Positions 17,501-21,328 of a stretch of 21,328 nucleotides of DNA are shown here, piece after piece. Source of the stretch: Methanobacteriota archaeon (lineage in GTDB: Archaea; Thermoplasmatota; Poseidoniia; Poseidoniales; Poseidoniaceae); the NCBI GenBank assembly GCA_018645535.1, contig JABGWN010000160.1, forward strand, positions 1 through 21,328, given 5' to 3'. Made by a program: the position numbers and the translations under genes. The notes under the pieces were generated by a model. That model was not told where the DNA came from. It worked only from the letters and a program-made list of their open reading frames with translations, and searched no databases. Numbering within the stretch: the stretch's first letter is position 1; each line of letters opens with the position of its first letter.

Positions 17501-18766
17501 AGCAGGCGATGAACCTCCTGGCGTGAATTGGAACGAGCGAATACCCCAGCCTTCCATTGTATGGCCGGTGGAACTCCAAGGAGTCGCCCAATTTGAGTTG
17601 GTATCGGCAGATTGGATTCTACAGAATGTACTACCCCCACATGTTGGATTCAGTACTAAATTAGAGTACCCGTAGATTCCTTGATCGGAGTCAATAGTGG
17701 CTGCAATTGAGAAGTTCGCGAATATTTCGCCCATGGTTCGACCAATTTTACCGGCCTGGCCTGATACTGGCGAGAGTGCTAAATTCTGAACTCCTAAACC
17801 ACCAGTGGCTGAATCTTGAACGAGTTGACGTATTGCTGGCCCGCCACCTAGATGATCTGCTAAGTACATCGTGAACATGAATCCAGCACCATAATCAGCA
17901 TTCCTTTGATTCCACCATCGGACGCTTAGGTCTGATGCTTGAGTCCATCCGTTAAGATGGCCTGCAAGCGTGCTGTCGGCTCCGAAGCAAAGATAAATTG
18001 CTACATCTGCATTTCCTTCATCAATCCACAGGTTTTCGTAAGGATCTTGAGCGTTGTGAAGAAGATGTTGAAGTTCGTGTGCAATAATCGACTTGCCCCA
18101 GTTTAGAGTGATGTCAGCAAAATCAACATACACGACGTCTCGGGTAGGAGCTGTCCCCGGAGAGAAGTATCCCCCGATGTTGTATGCGCCGTCGATGTCA
18201 TAAACAACAATCTCGACTTGACAATTATTATCATTGTCTGGAGGTGAAAGACCTCTTCCGTCCCCATAATCTTTCCCGAAGTATGTGGTCATAGTTGGGT
18301 AGATAGTTTGATCCCATGTGGACGCCAAATTCTGTAAAACTGTGGACGAAAGAGTCCTTCCTGATTGTACCAAGAAAGCCACGCTAGCGGTTGTTTTAGC
18401 AACATAAACATTGGTCGAACCACCAGAAATTGGGACGGTTAGAGTATCTCCCACAACATGTTGAGTGCAGGTGGCTCTCGCCATAGAAGGACGATATTCG
18501 ATATCATCAACCCCTGGACGTCCTTCTTCAATCCAAGCTTGCTTGATGAACGATGTTGCGGATACCACTGGAACATCCTCTTCTATCAGCAGGTATTCTG
18601 AACCCTGAGAGGCATCGAATAAGGAAAGGTCCCCGTAAACCACACCCATCTCCGCTTCAACTTCAGAGGGTGATGCGTCTTGTTCATTCGCTGCAGCCTG
18701 GCCTGCAACAGAGGCCAACATAAGAGCAACGAGAAGGATGGCTTTAGTGGAGCGTCGTTCAGACAT
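14588..18766 (-). CDS. Giant secreted metallopeptidase (HExxH gluzincin type) with PKD-like repeats and membrane anchor
   Basis: The 1392-aa product has a signal peptide (1-26). A zinc-peptidase domain follows, with HELQH (230-234) and a third ligand E250 in WIDEG, the arrangement of M30/M6-like gluzincins. A beta-rich region runs to about 510, and a calcium-type acidic loop DRDGDGVDD lies at 524-532. Five PKD-like domains follow, near 620-713, 718-817, 820-917, 920-1022 and 1027-1158; several carry WDFGD, WDWGDG or WSFPDG motifs. An Ig-like segment (1160-1283) precedes a membrane helix (1312-1330) and a charged 62-residue cytoplasmic tail. It probably degrades proteins at the cell surface, with the PKD repeats as stalk or binding modules. 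GGTGA lies 7 nt before the ATG. It is divergent from the M28 gene and upstream of a 351-aa surface protein. Exact peptidase family is uncertain. Confidence 0.88.
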   Translation of the reverse strand: MSERRSTKAILLVALMLASVAGQAAANEQDASPSEVEAEMGVVYGDLSLFDASQGSEYLLIEEDVPVVSATSFIKQAWIEEGRPGVDDIEYRPSMARATCTQHVVGDTLTVPISGGSTNVYVAKTTASVAFLVQSGRTLSSTVLQNLASTWDQTIYPTMTTYFGKDYGDGRGLSPPDNDNNCQVEIVVYDIDGAYNIGGYFSPGTAPTRDVVYVDFADITLNWGKSIIAHELQHLLHNAQDPYENLWIDEGNADVAIYLCFGADSTLAGHLNGWTQASDLSVRWWNQRNADYGAGFMFTMYLADHLGGGPAIRQLVQDSATGGLGVQNLALSPVSGQAGKIGRTMGEIFANFSIAATIDSDQGIYGYSNLVLNPTCGGSTFCRIQSADTNSNWATPWSSTGHTMEGWGIRSFQFTPGGSSPAPLTLRVTSDVSNFDGVLVYKSTADGLWSVQDLDFTNNVATGLIQGFGNLTDEVHAIVWYASAIGDCDYTSCGPSYPQGTIDIEAARITSPATMILNGTTLSDRDGDGVDDTAQANYSILSNAFFEDLDVEIVVRDSNGTMVDSTSTRVQAGGGVYVPEDVYFTARKSDLYTFEFTMRDMLGAVLDTETTSPQALGNMAPVANASISTNISQTYEKIQFTGDGFDAWGLSLENNTLPYFDAPVAYAWDFGDNISSGLRSPLRFFSQVGEYNTTLQIMDIGGTWSELDVNVVNITDESEPVPIITVNNIVVDTTLEILTNQRIVFSAYQTSDNVPLEFLQFDWDWGDGTSVSSGQGLYSSNHEWGDVVGTNETFILTLTVSDGVNVGVKTIQIVVNNRLPYQIFSDVLTTYTYTPLPMPDVFTDDDGENFTLEWNFEGGVNLDGIGIDRSDDFTTTNSASVYPSPAWNLPGMKNITVTITDEDGGISSAQLQVNVVNQLPVAKYIVKESGATGSPQIDFLTENAKVNVPYTFDGRTSFDVDGTTGTYNDVSFNWSFPDGTFSNKTLPAYSFTEPGERIVTLVVTDENGEESTPRVIIVIVANPLPIIELQILDAWVNGSILMDSDVFPENGLPDQWSRTFDENGINIAIPGALLYFDSSGTRDGDQKFEGKYVPLEQESPDWNGLLEYTWDFGDATPIVHDPMPWHAYEMAGLYTVKLTVRDAFGTGDVTRAEFQIHVDAAPVIGGIDVPDEIYEDTSVTVVVNVTDSESLADLVFYRDLDVLDGSNTDRDETISNELVIEWEEDISFDKDEDGNPENDWYVSTNSLATLTTMSWDAPGEVTVKVRVCDGMGICVEAEQDFTVLAEQDADPSLSDFSMDEWKSWMTEAGGDALGFIALMIAALILGWLVMRQPNELEEEAKQSAETYEVEHADDGGLLGMDHHTPPPAPKILSKQERKSDESGYIRPLRRRE

Positions 18767-18773
18767 AAAGAAT

Positions 18774-18778
18774 TCACC
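18774..18778 (-). promoter_or_regulatory. Shine-Dalgarno sequence of the PKD peptidase
   Basis: GGTGA lies 7 nt before the ATG at 18766. It shows that this transcript has a leader, unlike the divergent M28 gene. Confidence 0.65.
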
Positions 18779-18820
18779 GTGATTTGGGATGCTGCATCAC
18801 AATATGATGTATGAAAATGA

Positions 18821-18833
18821 GGTATTTAATACC
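18821..18833. promoter_or_regulatory. Symmetric TATA box shared by two divergent peptidase genes
   Basis: GGTATTTAATACC has perfect 6-bp arms around a central T. Its centre (18827) is 29 nt before the M28 ATG at 18856, which predicts a leaderless transcript, and 61 nt before the PKD peptidase ATG, which predicts a leader of about 33 nt containing GGTGA. Core archaeal TATA boxes resemble TTTAWATA, so a TBP site is plausible in both directions. The bidirectional role is inference. Confidence 0.6.
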
Positions 18834-18855
18834 CCGCGTCCGTGGCATCATCATA

Positions 18856-20034
18856 ATGCCAGCCAAATCCATCGCAATTTCGATTATTTTAGTCCTTTCA
18901 CTCTCGATGCTTAGCCCAGTTAATGCTGATGAAATAGAGGGGGAAAGAGCAGAAGAAAGCGTATTAAATTGCGATGGCATAGAATCCCTCGAATTTAATG
19001 GATTAACGGCGAACGAATCGGTCTCGTTTCAAGTCGGACTTGGCCCGAGGTTGCCGGGAAGTAACGCCTCTAGTGCCCTTTTGGATTCATTCATGGAAAA
19101 CAATACTGCATGGAACTGGACACTCGACAAACACCCTTACCTAGATACGAATTTAACAAATCTACAAGGAGTCTACAAACCAGTGAGTAATGAAACAGAT
19201 TTACCAGTCGTGGTCCTTGCTGCACATTACGACTCAAGAGATCGTGCGGAGCGTGATGATGATGAAAATCGGACCGATGAACCGATTCCTGGAGCAAATG
19301 ATGGAGCAAGCGGTGTTGCAGTTCTTTCTGAATTAGCACGAATCGTACCGACACTCGGGCTTGAGCATGAAGTCTGGATTTTACTCACAGATGCAGAGGA
19401 CCAAGGCGTCGTACCACAGATGCTTGGAGCAAAAGCTTGGGCTCAAGATCGTACCCAAGAAGAAATCGATTCCATACACGCATTTCTTCTTGTTGACATG
19501 ATAGGTGATGCTTATTTGCAAATTAATCGAGTGTATCCTCCAAAGGTAGGCCTATCCGAAACCGACCGGCTCTGGGACGCAGTCGATGGATTAGCATCAT
19601 CTCTTGGATTAGTAAAAGATGTCGCTGCATGCGACGGTAGCCTTGGAATAGACATTGTCAACACAGACGTGCTTGACGGAGTTATCGATGACCATGTTCC
19701 AATGCTCGAAGTAGGAATTCCTGCGATTGACCTCATTGACATTCGCTTCGGCCCAAATGCAACAAAATGGGGAGGTTACTGGCATACTCATGAAGACACG
19801 CCTGACAAAGTTTCAGCTGAGTCATTAGCGCATGTGGGAAATATACTCGAACTTGGCCTCCGTCAAGGATCCTGGCTTATGGATGAAAATGAGACACTGA
19901 ACGAAGATATTGATGAGGAAACAAAACAACAATCTGAATTAAGTATCGTCTATCCGATTATCGCCTTCACATTTATTGGAACTGTTTTGCTCATCTTCGG
20001 GATATTACACGGAAGCGTGCGTTTCAAACGATAG
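18856..20034 (+). CDS. Secreted M28-family metallopeptidase / glutaminyl-cyclase-like enzyme, membrane anchored
   Basis: This is an M28-fold zinc enzyme, either an aminopeptidase or a glutaminyl-peptide cyclotransferase-like protein, facing outside the cell. Likely metal ligands or active-site residues are H124 (AAHYDSR), D149 (GANDGASG), E181 (DAEDQG), D214 (LLVDMIGD) and H310 (YWHTHEDTPD). DHVPMLEVGIPAIDLID (279-295) resembles the glutaminyl-cyclase branch. The ATG at 18856 opens a signal peptide (hydrophobic core about 6-20, cleavage near NADE at 23-26) and lies 29 nt after a TATA box, fitting a leaderless start. An ATG at 18811 precedes the TATA box and is unlikely. An acidic insertion lies at about 132-142. 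A membrane helix (about 364-384) and a basic end anchor the protein. It is divergent from the PKD peptidase. Confidence 0.88.
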   Translation: MPAKSIAISIILVLSLSMLSPVNADEIEGERAEESVLNCDGIESLEFNGLTANESVSFQVGLGPRLPGSNASSALLDSFMENNTAWNWTLDKHPYLDTNLTNLQGVYKPVSNETDLPVVVLAAHYDSRDRAERDDDENRTDEPIPGANDGASGVAVLSELARIVPTLGLEHEVWILLTDAEDQGVVPQMLGAKAWAQDRTQEEIDSIHAFLLVDMIGDAYLQINRVYPPKVGLSETDRLWDAVDGLASSLGLVKDVAACDGSLGIDIVNTDVLDGVIDDHVPMLEVGIPAIDLIDIRFGPNATKWGGYWHTHEDTPDKVSAESLAHVGNILELGLRQGSWLMDENETLNEDIDEETKQQSELSIVYPIIAFTFIGTVLLIFGILHGSVRFKR

Positions 20035-20040
20035 GAACGC

Positions 20041-20078
20041 ATAGCGCGGATATACCCCGATGGCGCTATTATCCGCGC
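20041..20078 (+). promoter_or_regulatory. Two mutually exclusive stems downstream of the M28 gene
   Basis: ATAGCGC (20041-20047) pairs with GCGCTAT (20063-20069). GCGCGGATA (20044-20052) pairs with TATCCGCGC (20070-20078). Both pairings are perfect and share 20044-20047, so only one can form at a time. No T-run follows. It could be an mRNA structure between the M28 and membrane-protein genes, or an end-of-gene structure. Confidence 0.5.
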
Positions 20079-20101
20079 AATGGAATACTGAGGCTCTTGA
20101 A

Positions 20102-20929
20102 ATGGACATTAACGAACGACGTGATGCTTTACGTGCACGTGTTCGTAAAAAATTAGATGGCGTTGATGAAATCCCTGAAGAAGATGAACTTGTTGTGCAA
20201 GAACAAGAAATTACCATGTCAACTACTCAAAATGAAGATCTTCTGTTTATGGAAGACAAAAATGGGGTACTCGCCTTAGCATCATCCCTCATATTCATTG
20301 GCAGCGTTCTGGGTATCATTACTGGACTACTCCTGCTCCAAGGAAACCCCACTGACCTTCTTGGAAACACTCTTGAGGTGGATGATGTGATTGATGTGAG
20401 AGGAATTGTACTCGAATCCGAATCAGGAGATTCAATCGAAGGAGTCACTATTGAATTACTTGAAATAGGCAGCAATACTATCTTACAAACTGCCACATCC
20501 AATAGTTACGGATATTATGAATTCGAAAATGTGGTTCCTGAACCACACACAATACGTGTTACGCTTGATGGATACAAAAGTGTTGAGCGTACAATTAGTG
20601 CAACGAATGTTAATCAAGATGCTTTCACTCTTACTCCTGGTGAAGGTTTAGTAGAGGAAGATGAAACCACATCAAGTTCAGGTTGGACACTTGAAAATGC
20701 TGTTGCCCTTTCAACTGGAATAGCCCTAGTCACAATCGCAGCTGGCGTAGTTGGCCTTTACTCGGCCGTCGGTGCTAGAACTCAAAAACGATACAGAAGA
20801 ACGCAATATTTTGCAGGAATCGCCCTCCTAAGTCGTGGTTTCATCGTTTTTGGTCCGTTCTTAATTCTCTGTGGGATGGGTCTGATGGTTTTGGCAAGGG
20901 ACGAGTTTGACCAACCAGAGGTGGAGTAG
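20102..20929 (+). CDS. Three-helix membrane protein with carboxypeptidase-regulatory-like domain
   Basis: The function is unknown. The 275-aa product has a charged cytoplasmic N terminus (about 1-50, rich in Arg, Lys and Glu) and a membrane helix (about 56-78). A beta-sandwich segment (about 94-177) matches the carboxypeptidase-regulatory-like pattern: VRGIVLESESGDSIEGVTIE, then SNSYGYYEFENVVPEPHTI and VTLDGYKS. Two more helices follow (about 199-222 and 237-264), with a short acidic tail. Such domains are often used as extracytoplasmic binding or structural modules. I prefer the ATG at 20102, with GAGG 9 nt upstream, over an in-frame ATG at 20060 that lies inside the paired stems at 20041-20078. 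It is followed after one base by the thymidylate kinase gene. Confidence 0.75.
   Translation: MDINERRDALRARVRKKLDGVDEIPEEDELVVQEQEITMSTTQNEDLLFMEDKNGVLALASSLIFIGSVLGIITGLLLLQGNPTDLLGNTLEVDDVIDVRGIVLESESGDSIEGVTIELLEIGSNTILQTATSNSYGYYEFENVVPEPHTIRVTLDGYKSVERTISATNVNQDAFTLTPGEGLVEEDETTSSSGWTLENAVALSTGIALVTIAAGVVGLYSAVGARTQKRYRRTQYFAGIALLSRGFIVFGPFLILCGMGLMVLARDEFDQPEVE
20918..20923 (+). promoter_or_regulatory. Shine-Dalgarno sequence of the thymidylate kinase gene
   Basis: GAGGTG lies 7 nt before the TTG at 20931, within the last codons of the membrane protein. It supports a non-ATG start; no in-frame ATG lies close to the conserved N terminus. Confidence 0.65.
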
Positions 20930-20930
20930 G

Positions 20931-21328
20931 TTGTACCTTATCACCGTTGAAGGCGGGGATGGCTCTGGAAAAGGAGAAGCAGTTCGAATAATTGCAGAAT
21001 TACTTAATCAGTATCCTTTCAATGAAGTTCATTTGACACACGAGCCTAGGCGTCACAGTGAACTTGGGAAACTCGCCCTCGAATCAGTGAAAATTGGAAA
21101 TAAAACCCCTTTACAGGAAGCAGGGCTGTTTGCTGCTGATCGGCTTGACCACTCACATACATGGATTCGGCCTAAACTCGAGAGTGGAGAAGTTGTTGTC
21201 TCGGATAGGAATATTCATTCGTCCCTAATCTATCAAGGCGTAGTAGGTGATTTGGGAGTAGATACTGTATGCAATATTAATGCAGCAGCAATGATTCCTG
21301 ACCTTGTTGTTTGGATCGATTGTGACCC
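20931..21328 (+). CDS. tmk: Thymidylate kinase, divergent (3' end beyond window)
   Basis: This is the 5' part (132 codons) of a dTMP kinase, which phosphorylates dTMP to dTDP for DNA synthesis in the cytosol. Family order is kept: P-loop ITVEGGDGSGKGE (4-16), THEPRRHSELGKL in place of TREPGGT, LFAADRLDHS, VVVSDRNIHSSLIYQG corresponding to the DRY/SSxAYQG region, and PDLVVWIDCDP before the edge. The P-loop reads GSGKGE where GxGK(S/T)T is usual, so the Mg2+-coordinating Ser/Thr after the lysine is replaced by Gly. DRY is replaced by DRN. The TTG start sits one base after the upstream stop with GAGGTG at a 7-nt spacing. It could be a diverged dTMP kinase or a related nucleotide kinase. Confidence 0.82.
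   Translation, partial: MYLITVEGGDGSGKGEAVRIIAELLNQYPFNEVHLTHEPRRHSELGKLALESVKIGNKTPLQEAGLFAADRLDHSHTWIRPKLESGEVVVSDRNIHSSLIYQGVVGDLGVDTVCNINAAAMIPDLVVWIDCD

Noticed and set aside
18811..18855. N-terminal extension of the M28 protein from an earlier ATG
   Set aside because: It would include the likely TATA box in coding sequence and bury the signal peptide.
20060..20101. Longer start for the regulatory-like membrane protein
   Set aside because: The first ATG lies inside the paired stems with no Shine-Dalgarno sequence; ATG 20102 has GAGG upstream and starts a typical charged cytoplasmic head. It is not fully excluded.
1..21328. tRNA, rRNA, CRISPR or transposon signals
   Set aside because: No cloverleaf, rRNA-like stretch, regularly spaced repeats or transposase-like protein was found by reading; a covariance-model search was not possible.

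Overview
The window most resembles a chromosomal segment of an uncultured marine euryarchaeon of the Marine Group II / Poseidoniia type. This assignment is inferred from gene content, not from a marker-gene search. Archaeal traits are a short archaeal-type triosephosphate isomerase (221 aa), an archaeo-eukaryotic primase, and TATA-like boxes about 29 nt upstream of apparently leaderless starts. Bacterial-type traits are a gyrB-gyrA pair and a thymidylate kinase that starts on TTG. Large secreted metallopeptidases with PKD-type repeats and C-terminal membrane anchors fit a protein-degrading marine heterotroph. No rRNA, tRNA, CRISPR array, transposase or phage gene was seen, so this looks like ordinary, tightly packed chromosome.

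Layout. (1) 1-3205, minus strand: sucC-sucD (succinyl-CoA ligase) followed by a PriS-like primase that runs off the left edge. (2) 3297-6362, plus strand: a sugar-nucleotidyltransferase, tpiA and a zinc-dependent AstE/AspA-like deacylase. (3) 6359-12465, minus strand: gyrB-gyrA, then a DRE-TIM acyltransferase of the isopropylmalate/homocitrate synthase family preceded by a strong inverted repeat. (4) 12664-13497, plus strand: aroD, divergent from gyrB across a 198-bp spacer with a palindrome. (5) 13504-18766, minus strand: a 1392-aa secreted gluzincin-type peptidase with PKD-like repeats, then a 351-aa membrane-anchored surface protein of unknown function. (6) 18856-20929, plus strand: an M28 / glutaminyl-cyclase-like surface enzyme divergent from the giant peptidase, and a three-helix membrane protein with a carboxypeptidase-regulatory-like domain. 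(7) 20931 to the right edge: a partial, divergent thymidylate kinase.

The genes mix central metabolism (TCA cycle, glycolysis, shikimate, acyl-CoA condensation), DNA supercoiling and replication (gyrase, primase, dTMP kinase) and surface proteolysis. Genes inside operons carry good Shine-Dalgarno sequences (GGAGGTGA before sucD and gyrA). Several first genes instead have a TATA-like box near -27 and little or no leader. The points most worth a second look are a canonical EF-hand loop fused to the C terminus of GyrA, a primase without the usual zinc knuckle and with a long unassigned C-terminal region, a thymidylate kinase with an altered P-loop, a symmetric TATA box between two secreted peptidases, and two mutually exclusive stems just after the M28 gene.
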